A stretch of 64,000 nt of DNA from Enterobacter sp. 638 (GTDB lineage Bacteria; Pseudomonadota; Gammaproteobacteria; Enterobacterales; Enterobacteriaceae), in NCBI RefSeq assembly GCF_000016325.1, contig NC_009436.1:124001-188000 (forward strand). Direction: 5' to 3'. Shown piece by piece: positions 47,755 through 57,710 of the stretch. Position 1 is the first letter of the stretch; each line of letters opens with the position of its first letter. The translations under genes were made by a program, and so were the position numbers. The notes beneath the pieces were generated by a model that searched no databases, was not told the DNA's origin, and was given only the letters and a program-made list of their open reading frames with translations.

Positions 47755-49785
47755 TTACTGATTTCCCGCCCACACCACCATCACTTTGTCGGTCTGGTGC
47801 TGACGGGTAAAACCGTAGCCCTGCTTCAGGGATAGCGTGGTTTGCGTGCCTTCGCCAATCGATGGATGACGGGCACGGAACTGCCCCAGTATTTGCCAGT
47901 GAGCGACCGTTTGTGCCTGACTGCCCGACACCTCTTGCCAGTTCATATCAGAACGCGTTCCCTGAAGCGGATCGGAACCGGTTGGACCGAACGGGCGTTC
48001 AGATTCGTCGCCGTAGTATATTTGTACGGCACCTGGCGCGAGCAGCAGCAGTTCGGCTGCACGTTGGCCACCTTCGCGGAACAGGCGGGTATCGTGAGAA
48101 GAGAGATAGCTCAGCACGTTATAGCCTTGCAGTTTTTCGGCCATTTGCTGCCAGGTTAGGTCCATATCAGCCAGACAATCGACCGCTTTTGCTGCCTGCT
48201 CCTGATAATCAAAATTGATCATGGCGTCGAAACCATGGCGATAATAGTCGCTTTGCATGACACCGTGGCCCCATGATTCGCCGGTCATCCAGAACGGAGC
48301 ATCATCGAGCTTTTGGTCCGGATGGGCTGTTTTCCACGCTTTCAGCGCCGCAGAAGCCTGTTCTTTCAGCTGTTGCCAGCCCGCCATTTCGACATGTTTA
48401 GCGGTATCAACACGAAAACCATCGATGCCGTAATCGCGAACCCATTGACTCAGCCAATGGGTTAAATAATCGCGCGGGGTATAACCGGCGATGGCTTTGG
48501 CGTGCGTGTCCGGCTTATGCCGATAGAAATTTGGCAGGCCGGAAGGCGCAGTGGATTCCGTTTTGAGATCGGGTAAGAAGGCCAGCGACATGGTCAGATC
48601 ATCGAAACCAGGGTTGTCGTAATCGCCAATGTCGGTGCGGATCCATTTTTTACCCCACCAGTTTTCCCATCCCGCTTTATCGCTAAAATTAATGTAATCA
48701 TTAAAGCTGTGCCAGCTTTGCCCCGCAGCGGGCTTCCAGTCGGTCCAGCGCTCACCCAGCGTTTTTTTTAGTTCATCACCCTGCACATACAACGCACCGA
48801 ACTGATACTCCTGCATATCTGCAAGCGTGGCGTAGCCGGTGTGATTCATGACCACATCGAACAGAATGCGTATCCCGCGCTTGTGTGCCTCGTCGACCAG
48901 ATGGCGTAAGTCGTCCTCCTGACCCATGTTCGCGTCGAGTCGGGTCCAGTCCTGCGTGTAATAGCCGTGATAGGCGTAATGAGGGAAATCGCCCTTGGTT
49001 CCGCCGCCGACCCAGCCATGAATTTGCTCTAGCGGCGAGCTTATCCACAGCGCATTGACGCCCAGATTTTGCAGATAATCCAGTTTACTGGTGAGCCCTT
49101 TGAGATCGCCGCCGTGGAAAGTCCCAATTTCCTGCATGTCGTCTTTTTGGCGGCCATAGCTGTTGTCGTTTGACGGATCCCCGTTCACATAGCGGTCCGT
49201 CAGGACGAAATAAACGGTGGCGTTTTGCCAGCTAAAGGGCGCCGTTTTTTCGGTTTCGGCACGCTCAAGCAACAGAAGGCCATTGCTGTTGGCGGCAGGC
49301 TGAAGGGTGATTTTCCCTTGCTGAACCATAGCGGTTTGCTTGCTGTAGAAGTCCCGTACGACTGAGCCTTCCGGGAACGTGTTCGTCACGTCGAGGGTGA
49401 GGGGCTTGCCGTCCCATTTAGGACATTGTTGAGTGACGTTCGTAACAGGTTTGTCGGTGACACTTTGCACGGTGATCATGAGCGTGGGTGTACCGGAGCG
49501 CGTATCAATGCGCATTTGGTACTCCCCTTCGCGGAATAAGCGCCATTGCGGCGGGGTTCCTTCGCACGGTTTAAGCGAGAGCATTTCGTTGAGCTTTATT
49601 GCTTCGGTTGGCTGCCAGCACGCATTGTCAAAACTGAGCGTAAGAGGGCGCGTACCCTTCGCGAGCGTTGCATGGCCTGTGAAAAGTCCGGTCCCTTCAG
49701 CATTAAACGCAGAGAAACCGGGGGATGACCAGCCAGCGTTTGCCATCGCGGGTAAGAGCAAGAGGGCTAAAGCGGAGCGTTTCAT
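47755..49785 (-). CDS. malS: Periplasmic alpha-amylase (MalS)
   Basis: A 676-aa exported glycoside hydrolase family 13 enzyme that degrades maltodextrins in the periplasm. Signal peptide MKRSALALLLLPAMANA (1-17), an N-terminal beta domain (18-185), then the amylase barrel: DVVMNHTGY, nucleophile Asp in GFRVDTAKHVEM, acid/base Glu in MTGESWGHG and the third Asp in LSSHDTRL. Same length as E. coli MalS. A MalT box-like sequence lies upstream, which fits the maltose regulon. Confidence 0.97.
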   Translation of the reverse strand: MKRSALALLLLPAMANAGWSSPGFSAFNAEGTGLFTGHATLAKGTRPLTLSFDNACWQPTEAIKLNEMLSLKPCEGTPPQWRLFREGEYQMRIDTRSGTPTLMITVQSVTDKPVTNVTQQCPKWDGKPLTLDVTNTFPEGSVVRDFYSKQTAMVQQGKITLQPAANSNGLLLLERAETEKTAPFSWQNATVYFVLTDRYVNGDPSNDNSYGRQKDDMQEIGTFHGGDLKGLTSKLDYLQNLGVNALWISSPLEQIHGWVGGGTKGDFPHYAYHGYYTQDWTRLDANMGQEDDLRHLVDEAHKRGIRILFDVVMNHTGYATLADMQEYQFGALYVQGDELKKTLGERWTDWKPAAGQSWHSFNDYINFSDKAGWENWWGKKWIRTDIGDYDNPGFDDLTMSLAFLPDLKTESTAPSGLPNFYRHKPDTHAKAIAGYTPRDYLTHWLSQWVRDYGIDGFRVDTAKHVEMAGWQQLKEQASAALKAWKTAHPDQKLDDAPFWMTGESWGHGVMQSDYYRHGFDAMINFDYQEQAAKAVDCLADMDLTWQQMAEKLQGYNVLSYLSSHDTRLFREGGQRAAELLLLAPGAVQIYYGDESERPFGPTGSDPLQGTRSDMNWQEVSGSQAQTVAHWQILGQFRARHPSIGEGTQTTLSLKQGYGFTRQHQTDKVMVVWAGNQ

Positions 49786-49840
49786 TCCTTTTTCCTGTTG
49801 TGGCTATTTTAACCAGTTTGCCACCAGGTGTATGCGCAGG

Positions 49841-49850
49841 ACTCCTCCCC
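49841..49850 (-). promoter_or_regulatory. MalT box upstream of malS
   Basis: Complement reads GGGGAGGAGT, nearly the MalT consensus GGGGA(T/G)GAGG, 56 bp upstream of the malS start. A second weaker candidate is at 49872-49885 on the other strand. MalT normally needs two or more boxes, so only the first is reported with moderate confidence. Confidence 0.55.
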
Positions 49851-50099
49851 AGACGCGATCTTTCAGGTGGAGGGGTGAGGATGAGTGATCTCGCGCAAAA
49901 TTAAGCTGTTATCTGCGATATCGCACACAATTTTGTAGAAATGATGCTTATGTGAGCAAGTTTCAGGTGACATAGTTTCGGAATTAGACTATTTCTTTGG
50001 ATGCTCTGAAAGGTTATTTTTGCTATGATTTGAGATTCCGCTCTCAATTTTGTGAAAAAAATAAAGGGTTGGAACACAAATATCCGACCAGGAGACCTA

Positions 50100-50936
50100 A
50101 TGATATCGACTCCCATACGACGATTTGGGGCTACGATACTCATGTTGCTCACCGTGACTTTTTCAGGTGAGGTGCTTGCTAAAACGCACACGGATACAAC
50201 GAGTAAGAAAGCCCACGTCATAAAGACGACGACAACGAGCAGTAAGAGTAAGGTTAGCAGTAAGAAAGAGTATTCTCGCAATAGTGTTAAGAGTAGTTCA
50301 CTGCCTGATTTGCGAAAATACCCTTCCGGGACACCAAGAAAAAAAGCGTTTCTCCGGACGGTAATGCCTTATATTACGAGTCAAAATTCTGCGATTACCG
50401 CGGATCGTAACTGGTTGATCTCGAAACAGTACGCCAGCCGCTGGTCGCCGACCGAGCGTACGCGTCTGAAAGAGATCGCTAAACGCTACAATGTGAGCTG
50501 GAACGGGAATACACGTCGTGTACCGTGGAACTCACTGCTTGAGCGTGTAGACATTATTCCAGGTAGCATGGTGGCGACAATGGCTGCTGCGGAGAGTGGT
50601 TGGGGGACATCAAAATTGGCCCGCACCAACAATAATCTCTTCGGTATGAAGTGCGCCAAAGGCCGCTGTAACAACGCGCCAGGCAAAGTGAAAGGGTATT
50701 CGCAGTTCGAATCGGTGAAAGATTCAGTGAATGCCTACGTGGTGAATCTGAATACGCATCCGGCGTACGCTTCATTCCGTAAATCACGCGCGCAATTGCG
50801 TAAAGCAGACCAGGAAGTTACGGCGAGCACGATGATTCACAAGCTGAAAGGTTATTCCACCCAGGGACAGAGCTACAACAATTACTTGTTTGCAATGTAC
50901 CAGGATAACCAGCGTTTAATCGCCGCCCATATGTAA
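50100..50936 (+). CDS. bax: Bax protein, glucosaminidase-domain
   Basis: A 278-aa exported protein: a signal peptide (about residues 1-27, ending EVLA), a Ser/Thr/Lys-rich stretch (28-70) and a C-terminal glucosaminidase-type domain (about 125-275) with AAAESGWGTSKLARTNNNLFGMKC, including the Glu expected of a lysozyme-like fold. E. coli Bax is 274 aa; activity is not well described, and a peptidoglycan target is inferred. Start is ATG 50100, which has AGGAG eight bases upstream; the earlier in-frame ATG at 50052 lacks a site. Divergent from malS and convergent with xylR. Confidence 0.92.
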   Translation: MISTPIRRFGATILMLLTVTFSGEVLAKTHTDTTSKKAHVIKTTTTSSKSKVSSKKEYSRNSVKSSSLPDLRKYPSGTPRKKAFLRTVMPYITSQNSAITADRNWLISKQYASRWSPTERTRLKEIAKRYNVSWNGNTRRVPWNSLLERVDIIPGSMVATMAAAESGWGTSKLARTNNNLFGMKCAKGRCNNAPGKVKGYSQFESVKDSVNAYVVNLNTHPAYASFRKSRAQLRKADQEVTASTMIHKLKGYSTQGQSYNNYLFAMYQDNQRLIAAHM

Positions 50937-50941
50937 TCCAT

Positions 50942-50972
50942 TAAAAGGCCTTCCATCGAAAGGCCTTTTTCT
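50942..50972. terminator. Bidirectional terminator between bax and xylR
   Basis: AAAGGCCTT / AAGGCCTTT (50944-50968), with a 7-nt loop, followed by T residues on the plus strand and TTTT on the minus strand. It should end both bax and the xylFGHR transcript. Confidence 0.88.
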
Positions 50973-50986
50973 TTACTCAGCCAGCG

Positions 50987-52165
50987 CTAAATCAGCACCT
51001 CGCTGTACCGCTCCCGATACTCTTTCGGCGTGGTGTCATAATCTTTTTTAAACACCGAATAGAAATACTGTAACGATGGGTAGCCGCACATCTGCGAAAT
51101 CTCGTTGATCGACAATGACGTCGACACTAACAGACTGCGCGCTTTTTCCAGTTTTTCGGCGTGAATGACCGCATGAATCGTTTCCCCGACCTCTTCTTTA
51201 AAACGCTTCTCCAGATTCGAGCGAGAAATGCCCACGGCATCCAACACCTGATCCACTTTGATGCCCTTGCAGGCATGGTTACGGATGTAGTGCATCGCCT
51301 GAATCACCGCGGGATCGTTTAAAGAACGGTAATCGGTGGAGCGCCGTTCCACCACACGGACCGGTGGCACCAGCAGACGCTGCAGCGGCAGGGTTTCGTT
51401 ATCCAGCAATCGGTGAAGTAATTTCGCGGCCTGATAGCCCATCTGACGCGTTCCCTGCGCCACTGATGACAGCGCGACGCGTGACAAATAACGGGTTAAC
51501 TCTTCGTTATCGATGCCAATGACGCACAGTTTTTCAGGAACCGGAATGTGCAAATGGTCGCACACCTGGAGTACATGACGCGCACGCGCGTCTGTGACCG
51601 CAATAATGCCGGTTTGCGGTGGCAGCGTTTGCAGCCAGTCGGCCAGACGGTTTTGCGCGTGCTGCCAGTTTTCAGGTGCCGTCTCGAGCCCTTGATAAAC
51701 GACGCCACGATACTTTTCCTGGGCCACAATCTGACAAAAGGCGTGTTCGCGCTCCATCGCCCATCGCTTACCGCTGGAGGCTGGCAAACCATAAAAGGCA
51801 AAGCGGTGAACACCTTTTTCTTTTAAATGCAAAAACGCGCTTTCGACCAGCGCGTAGTTATCGGTCGCGATGTAATGTACCGGGGGATATTTTTCGGGCG
51901 AGTGGTAAGAACCGCCGACGCCCACAATGGGGACGTCGACATCGACAAGCATTTTTTGGATATCGGGGTCATCAAAATCTGCGATAACCCCATCGCCTAA
52001 CCAGTCTTTAATCGTCTCGATGCTGGCACGAAAATCTTCTTCTATGAAGATGTCCCATTCGGATTGCGACGCCTGCAAATATTCACCCACGCCTTCCACG
52101 ACCTGACGGTCATAGGCTTTGTTGGCATTGAATAACAACGTAATGCGGTGACGCTTCTCAAACAT
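50987..52165 (-). CDS. xylR: Xylose operon activator XylR
   Basis: A 392-aa regulator with an N-terminal periplasmic-binding-protein-like domain (about 1-275, LacI/GalR type) that senses D-xylose, and a C-terminal AraC double helix-turn-helix (about 285-390: GIKVDQVLDAVGISRSNLEKRFKEEVG and SINEISQMCGYPSLQYFYSVFKKDYDTTPKEYRE). Same length as E. coli XylR. With xylose it activates the divergent xylA and xylF promoters. It follows xylH after 27 bp. Confidence 0.97.
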   Translation of the reverse strand: MFEKRHRITLLFNANKAYDRQVVEGVGEYLQASQSEWDIFIEEDFRASIETIKDWLGDGVIADFDDPDIQKMLVDVDVPIVGVGGSYHSPEKYPPVHYIATDNYALVESAFLHLKEKGVHRFAFYGLPASSGKRWAMEREHAFCQIVAQEKYRGVVYQGLETAPENWQHAQNRLADWLQTLPPQTGIIAVTDARARHVLQVCDHLHIPVPEKLCVIGIDNEELTRYLSRVALSSVAQGTRQMGYQAAKLLHRLLDNETLPLQRLLVPPVRVVERRSTDYRSLNDPAVIQAMHYIRNHACKGIKVDQVLDAVGISRSNLEKRFKEEVGETIHAVIHAEKLEKARSLLVSTSLSINEISQMCGYPSLQYFYSVFKKDYDTTPKEYRERYSEVLI

Positions 52166-52192
52166 GGCTTATCTTTCCCAAATTTGTGGTTC

Positions 52193-53374
52193 TCAGGCCC
52201 GTTGCTTGGTTGCGGAGTCCATCCAGACCGCCAGCAACAGAATGGCGCCCTTAACGATATACTGCCAGAAGGTCGGCACGTCCATCATACTCATTCCGTT
52301 ATCCAGCGACGCCATAATAAATGCGCCCATTACGGCGCCGGCAACGCTACCGATCCCGCCTGCCAGGCTGGTCCCACCGATGACACAGGCTGCGATGGCG
52401 TCCAGTTCGGCAATGTTCCCGGCAGACGGCGAACCGGCCCCCAAACGTGAACTCAGAATTAGCCCAGCAATCGCCACCATCAGGCCATTGATCGCAAACA
52501 CCGCCAGTTTAGTCCGTTCGACGTTAATGCCTGACAGACGTGCCGCTTCGATGTTGCCGCCGATGGCGTAGATACGGCGACCGAAAGCCGTGCGCGTGGC
52601 CATAAACATCCCTGCCAGTAACAGCAGCGTCAGAATCAACACCGGCGTTGGAACGCCACGGTAATCATTCAGCAACCAGATTGCGCCCAGCACAATCACC
52701 GCCGTTAATGCCTGGCGTCCGACGACAGAGGTTGATGCGGGTGCGGCGAGTCCCAATGCTTCACGGCGCATACGCGCACGCCATTGCCAGGCGATAAACG
52801 CCATGAGACCGATGGCACCGAACGTAAAGCCAAGACCGTCAGAGAGATAGCTTTGGCCAATTTGCGACATGGATGCGCTGGTGGGGGAAACGGTCGTGCC
52901 GTTGGTGATCCCAATCAGGATGCCGCGAAACGCCAGCATCCCGGCGAGGGTGACGATAAAAGACGGTACTTTTCGGTACGCGACCCACCAGCCGTTCCAG
53001 GTGCCCAGCAGAAGACCGAGCACAAGCGTCACGACGATGGTGAACGGTAACGGCCAGCCTAGCCAGACGTCAAAGATGGCGGCAACGCCACCCAGCAATC
53101 CCATCATCGAGCCCACCGAGAGGTCAATCTCAGCAGAGATAATGACGAAGACCATACCGACTGCCAGAATGCCGGTGATCGCGGTCTGGCGCAGCAGGTT
53201 AGAAATATTACGCGCGCTCAAATACGAGCCGTCGGTCATCCAGGTGAAGAACAGCATGATGGCGATTATGGCCGCGATCATGACGAAAACCTGTAAATTG
53301 AGCGCCTTGAGTCCCGAGAACGCACCGGGCGTGTGAACGGAGACTTTAAGATCAGACGGGTTGCTTTTCGACAT
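52193..53374 (-). CDS. xylH: Xylose ABC transporter permease (XylH)
   Basis: A 393-aa inner-membrane permease of the ribose/xylose type with about 10 or more transmembrane segments. Typical stretches are [39 protein letters not shown] (the coupling region that meets the ATPase) and [21 protein letters not shown]. Same length as E. coli XylH. Its start lies 23 bp inside the end of xylG. Confidence 0.97.
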   Translation of the reverse strand: MSKSNPSDLKVSVHTPGAFSGLKALNLQVFVMIAAIIAIMLFFTWMTDGSYLSARNISNLLRQTAITGILAVGMVFVIISAEIDLSVGSMMGLLGGVAAIFDVWLGWPLPFTIVVTLVLGLLLGTWNGWWVAYRKVPSFIVTLAGMLAFRGILIGITNGTTVSPTSASMSQIGQSYLSDGLGFTFGAIGLMAFIAWQWRARMRREALGLAAPASTSVVGRQALTAVIVLGAIWLLNDYRGVPTPVLILTLLLLAGMFMATRTAFGRRIYAIGGNIEAARLSGINVERTKLAVFAINGLMVAIAGLILSSRLGAGSPSAGNIAELDAIAACVIGGTSLAGGIGSVAGAVMGAFIMASLDNGMSMMDVPTFWQYIVKGAILLLAVWMDSATKQRA

Positions 53375-54893
53375 GGCGTTCGCTCCTCAGGGCGGCTTCC
53401 ATCACCTGTTCCTGCGTCAGGTTTTGGTTATTCAAATTGGCTTTCAGTTTGCCTTCGTGCATCACAAGAACGCGATCGCTCAGGCCGAGTACTTCAGGTA
53501 GCTCAGACGAAATCACAATGACGGCAATGCCCTGCTGTACAAGCTGGTTAATCAGTTTGTAGATTTCGTATTTCGCACCGATATCGATCCCGCGAGTGGG
53601 TTCATCAAGAATCAGGATGCGAGGATTGAGCAGCAGGCAGCGGGCCAAAATGGCTTTCTGCTGATTGCCGCCGCTCAGTCGGCCAATCGCCAGTTCGGGT
53701 GAAGAGGTTTTGACCTTGAGGCGGGCGAGGGACTGGAGAATACACTGCTGTTCGGCAGCATCGTCCAGGCTGCTCAGCGGACCGGAAAACTGATCGAGTG
53801 CGGCCAGCGTGATATTTTTCCCGACCGCCATCACCGGCACGATGCCGTCTTTTTTACGGTCTTCCGGCACCATTGCAATACCGAGCGCAATCGCCTGCTG
53901 ACAGTTATTGATCTGCACAGGTTGCCCGTCGATAAAAATTTTTCCCTCCCAGCGCCCAGGCCATACGCCGAATAAACACTGCACGGCTTCGGTACGCCCA
54001 GCGCCGACCAGTCCCGCAATCCCGAGGATTTCCCCGCGGCGCAGTGAGAAAGAGATATCGTTAACGCGTTTGATATGACGATTGACCGGATGCCAGGCGG
54101 TGAGATTCTCGACGCGCAAAATTTCATCGCCCGTGGTGTGGGGTTCGTTTGGATAAAGGGCGGTAAGTTCGCGGCCCACCATCATTGTGATGATGTCATC
54201 TTCGCTCATGCCTGCTGCGGCGCGGGTGCCAATGTGCTGTCCGTCGCGGATCACGCAGATGGTGTCCGATATCGCTTTAACCTCGTTAAGCTTGTGCGAA
54301 ATATAAACGCAGGCAATGCCGTGGTTTTGCAGGTCGCGGATGATGTTTAACAGTACCGCAGTTTCCTGTTCGGTAAGGGATGCCGTCGGCTCATCCAGAA
54401 TCAACAGGCGCACCTGTTTATTAAGTGCTTTGGCTATTTCAACCAGCTGCTGCTGGCCTAAACCCAAATCGCCAACACGCGTGTCAGGTGAGATAGCCAG
54501 GCTGACCTGCGCCAGCAGTTTTTCACAACGCAGCGTCATGGTGTCGTAATCCAGCACCCCGTGACGCGAAAGCTCAGCACCGAGAAAAATATTCTCCAGC
54601 ACGGTCAAATTCTTCACCAGCGCGAGTTCCTGGTGAATGATGGCAATACCTTTACGCTCGGTATCGCGAATATGAGTCGCTTGCAGCGTCTCTCCGGCAA
54701 ATACGATTTCACCCTCGTAGCTCCCGTGCGGATAAATACCGCACAGCACTTTCATCAGCGTGGATTTTCCAGAGCCATTTTCACCACAGAGCGAGACGAT
54801 TTCGCCGGGATTCAAGCGCAGGCTCACATTGTCGACGGCTTTCACCGCGCCAAACGCTTTGGTGATGCTTTTCATTTCCAGTAGATAAGACAT
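53352..54893 (-). CDS. xylG: Xylose ABC transporter ATP-binding protein (XylG)
   Basis: A 513-aa double ATPase. First cassette: Walker [10 protein letters not shown] (about 39-47) and [10 protein letters not shown]; second cassette: degenerate P-loop [11 protein letters not shown], signature [16 protein letters not shown] and Walker [12 protein letters not shown]. This asymmetry is usual for sugar ATPases of the RbsA/MglA/XylG type. I chose ATG 54893 (GGAG upstream, exact E. coli length); the in-frame ATG at 54929 would add 12 residues. Confidence 0.97.
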   Translation of the reverse strand: MSYLLEMKSITKAFGAVKAVDNVSLRLNPGEIVSLCGENGSGKSTLMKVLCGIYPHGSYEGEIVFAGETLQATHIRDTERKGIAIIHQELALVKNLTVLENIFLGAELSRHGVLDYDTMTLRCEKLLAQVSLAISPDTRVGDLGLGQQQLVEIAKALNKQVRLLILDEPTASLTEQETAVLLNIIRDLQNHGIACVYISHKLNEVKAISDTICVIRDGQHIGTRAAAGMSEDDIITMMVGRELTALYPNEPHTTGDEILRVENLTAWHPVNRHIKRVNDISFSLRRGEILGIAGLVGAGRTEAVQCLFGVWPGRWEGKIFIDGQPVQINNCQQAIALGIAMVPEDRKKDGIVPVMAVGKNITLAALDQFSGPLSSLDDAAEQQCILQSLARLKVKTSSPELAIGRLSGGNQQKAILARCLLLNPRILILDEPTRGIDIGAKYEIYKLINQLVQQGIAVIVISSELPEVLGLSDRVLVMHEGKLKANLNNQNLTQEQVMEAALRSERHVEKQPV

Positions 54894-54965
54894 AACTGCT
54901 CCACAAGACCCGAAGGAATACCCGTACAAGTCGGCACGCCCCTGCAGAACAGGGGCGTGGCTGGA

Positions 54966-55958
54966 TTACAATTGACTCTTACTGTGGAAACCGTCTTTCA
55001 CAACGGTGGCATCAATGTTGTCTTTGGTGACTTCAATCGGCGTCAACAGACGAGCGGGTACGTCTTTCAGGCCGTTGTTTAATGAGGAGTCTGCCTTAGG
55101 CTGTTTTCCATTACCCAACTCAACGGCAATTTCAGCTGCCGTATTCGCGAGTTCAGTGATTGGCTTATAAACCGTCATGGTTTGGGTGCCATTAAGAATA
55201 CGTTTTACGCCAGCCAGATCGGCATCTTGTCCTGAAATAGCGACTTTACCTGCCAGGCCTTGTGCGCTCAGGGCCTGAATGGCCCCACCGGCTGTTGCAT
55301 CGTTTGACGCGACGACCGCATCAATTTTGTTATTGTTAGCGGTTAAGGCGTTTTCCATAATTTTGAGGGCGTTTTCAGGCAGCCAGCCGTCAGCCCATTG
55401 ATCGCCTACGATTTTAATTTTTCCGTCATCAATATACGGCTTGAGCACTTTCATTTGCCCTTCGCGGAATAATTTTGCGTTGTTATCGACTGGTGAGCCA
55501 CCCATCAGGAAATAATTCCCTTCAGGCACTTTTTTGATCAGACTTTGCGCCTGAATTTCGCCGACTTTTTCGTTATCAAAGGAAATATAAAAATCGATAT
55601 CGGCATTATTAATCATACGGTCATACGCCAAAACTTTAATGCCTTCTTGCTTGGCTTCTTTCACAACATTACTTAAAACCTGACCGTTGTAAGGAATAAT
55701 AACCAGCACATCAACGCCGCGGTTAATCATATTTTCGATTTGCGACATTTGTGTTTCTTCATTGCCGTTAGCCGACTGTACAAAAACAGTTGCGCCAAGA
55801 GATTCTGCTTTTTTAACAAAAATATCGCGATCTTTTTGCCAGCGCTCAAGACGCAGATCGTCGATAGCCATTCCGATTTTGACTTCTTTCGCATGGCCCG
55901 CAACGCTTGTCAGCAGCAGCGAAGCGCAGATTGTCAGGCACAGGTTTCTTATCTTCAT
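54966..55958 (-). CDS. xylF: D-xylose periplasmic-binding protein (XylF)
   Basis: A 330-aa exported binding protein (signal peptide 1-23, ending AGHA) that delivers D-xylose to XylGH. Periplasmic-binding type I fold: KIGMAIDDLRLERWQKDRDIF, NRGVDVLVIIPYNGQVLSNVV, AYDRMINNADIDFYISFDN and SGQDADLAGVKRILNGTQTMTVYKP, which hold ligand-binding residues. Same length as E. coli XylF. First gene of xylFGHR; 72 bp precede xylG. Confidence 0.97.
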   Translation of the reverse strand: MKIRNLCLTICASLLLTSVAGHAKEVKIGMAIDDLRLERWQKDRDIFVKKAESLGATVFVQSANGNEETQMSQIENMINRGVDVLVIIPYNGQVLSNVVKEAKQEGIKVLAYDRMINNADIDFYISFDNEKVGEIQAQSLIKKVPEGNYFLMGGSPVDNNAKLFREGQMKVLKPYIDDGKIKIVGDQWADGWLPENALKIMENALTANNNKIDAVVASNDATAGGAIQALSAQGLAGKVAISGQDADLAGVKRILNGTQTMTVYKPITELANTAAEIAVELGNGKQPKADSSLNNGLKDVPARLLTPIEVTKDNIDATVVKDGFHSKSQL

Positions 55959-56335
55959 AATTATTATTACCTTTTTCTGTAGGGTAGAGATTCAGAGAGA
56001 AAAGGATGATTCTTGTCAGATACGCAGCAAATTCTTAACGGGTAACGACAAACTAGCAATTACAGATTTTTATCTTCTCATTACGATATTTGGTTTATTT
56101 GCGAATTTATGACCGTGATCTGATTTTAAAATGCACAGCTTATTCATTACACATCATTCTGGAATAATCACAGAGAAATCGTTTGCTTGCGTATTATTTT
56201 TTTTGGGAGCCAGCGCACGTTTGTGTATTCTCTCAATACCAGTGTGAAATAACGTAATTGAGCAAATCACAATGAATATTCACTATTAGTTCCAGTATCG
56301 GTTATTTGCCGCACCTCTTGATTATGGAGTTAAAT
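55959..56335. promoter_or_regulatory. Divergent xylF-xylA control region
   Basis: A 377-bp AT-rich gap between the divergent xylF and xylA starts. It must hold both promoters and the XylR and CRP sites. A CRP-like half-site with flanks lies at 56109-56125 (TGACCGTGATCTGATTT). A partial inverted repeat CTCAAT...ATTGAG (56232-56261) precedes xylA, and part of the region is recognisably like the E. coli xylA leader. I could not delimit the XylR operators with confidence. Confidence 0.65.
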
Positions 56336-57658
56336 ATGCAAGCTTATTTCGACCAACTCGATCGTGTTCGTTACGAAGGCCCGAAATCCACTAATCCTCT
56401 CGCATTTCGTCATTACAATCCCGACGAGCTGGTGCTGGGTAAGCGCATGGAAGATCACCTGCGTTTTGCTGCCTGCTACTGGCACACCTTCTGCTGGAAC
56501 GGTGCGGATATGTTTGGCGTCGGTTCTTTTGACCGTCCGTGGCAGCAACCCGGCGAAGCGCTGGAGCTGGCGAAGCGCAAAGCGGATGTCGCGTTTGAGT
56601 TCTTCCACAAGCTGAATGTGCCGTATTACTGCTTCCACGATGTCGATGTTTCTCCGGAAGGGGCCTCGCTGAAAGAGTATCTGAATAACTTTGCGCAGAT
56701 GGTCGATTACCTGGGTGAAAAACAACAGCAAAGCGGCGTGAAACTGCTGTGGGGCACGGCGAACTGCTTTACCAATCCTCGCTACGGCGCGGGTGCGGCG
56801 ACCAATCCGGATCCTGAAGTGTTTAGCTGGGCGGCAACGCAGGTCGTGACCGCGATGAACGCCACTCACAAACTCGGCGGTGAAAACTATGTGCTGTGGG
56901 GTGGCCGCGAAGGCTACGAAACCCTGCTTAACACCGATCTCCGTCAGGAGCGTGAACAAATCGGCCGCTTCATGCAGATGGTGGTGGAGCACAAACACAA
57001 AATTGGTTTCCGTGGCACGTTGCTCATTGAGCCTAAACCGCAGGAACCGACTAAACATCAGTACGATTATGACGTGGCGACCGTCTACGGCTTCCTCAAA
57101 CAATTTGGTCTGGAAAAAGAGATCAAAGTGAATATTGAAGCCAACCACGCAACGCTGGCGGGGCACTCTTTCCATCACGAAATTGCGTCTGCTATCGCGC
57201 TGGGCATCTTTGGCTCTGTCGATGCCAACCGTGGCGATCCGCAGTTGGGCTGGGATACTGACCAGTTCCCGATCAGCGTCGAAGAAAATGCGCTGGTGAT
57301 GTACGAAATTATCAAAGCGGGCGGATTTACCACCGGCGGCCTGAACTTTGACGCCAAAGTCCGCCGTCAAAGTACCGACAAATACGATCTGTTCTATGGG
57401 CATATTGGCGCAATGGATACCATGGCGCTGGCGCTGAAAGTGGCGGCCCGCATGATTGAAGATGGCGAGCTGGATAAACGCGTTGCGAAGCGTTATGCCG
57501 GTTGGAACAGTGAGCTGGGCCAGCAAATTTTGAAAGGCCAGTTATCGCTTGCTGAGATAGCGAAGTACGCTGAACAGCACAGCCTGGCACCGAGCCATCA
57601 GAGCGGTCATCAGGAATTGCTTGAAAACCTGGTGAATCACTACCTGTTCGATAAGTAA
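56336..57658 (+). CDS. xylA: Xylose isomerase (XylA)
   Basis: A 440-aa TIM-barrel enzyme that converts D-xylose to D-xylulose using two divalent metal ions. Catalytic His101 and Asp104 are in [11 protein letters not shown]; metal ligands include the Glu in [13 protein letters not shown] and the residues in [12 protein letters not shown] and [19 protein letters not shown] 56336 has GGAG eight bases upstream and gives the exact E. coli length. Followed by xylB after 52 bp. Confidence 0.98.
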   Translation: MQAYFDQLDRVRYEGPKSTNPLAFRHYNPDELVLGKRMEDHLRFAACYWHTFCWNGADMFGVGSFDRPWQQPGEALELAKRKADVAFEFFHKLNVPYYCFHDVDVSPEGASLKEYLNNFAQMVDYLGEKQQQSGVKLLWGTANCFTNPRYGAGAATNPDPEVFSWAATQVVTAMNATHKLGGENYVLWGGREGYETLLNTDLRQEREQIGRFMQMVVEHKHKIGFRGTLLIEPKPQEPTKHQYDYDVATVYGFLKQFGLEKEIKVNIEANHATLAGHSFHHEIASAIALGIFGSVDANRGDPQLGWDTDQFPISVEENALVMYEIIKAGGFTTGGLNFDAKVRRQSTDKYDLFYGHIGAMDTMALALKVAARMIEDGELDKRVAKRYAGWNSELGQQILKGQLSLAEIAKYAEQHSLAPSHQSGHQELLENLVNHYLFDK

Positions 57659-57710
57659 TCAGCATTGCCCGGTGCCCCATTACCGGGCTTCTCTTTTAAG
57701 GAGTCACCGC

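Noticed and set aside
56330..57526. A 398-codon minus-strand frame opposite xylA
   Set aside because: Shadow of xylA; composition follows the xylA codons.
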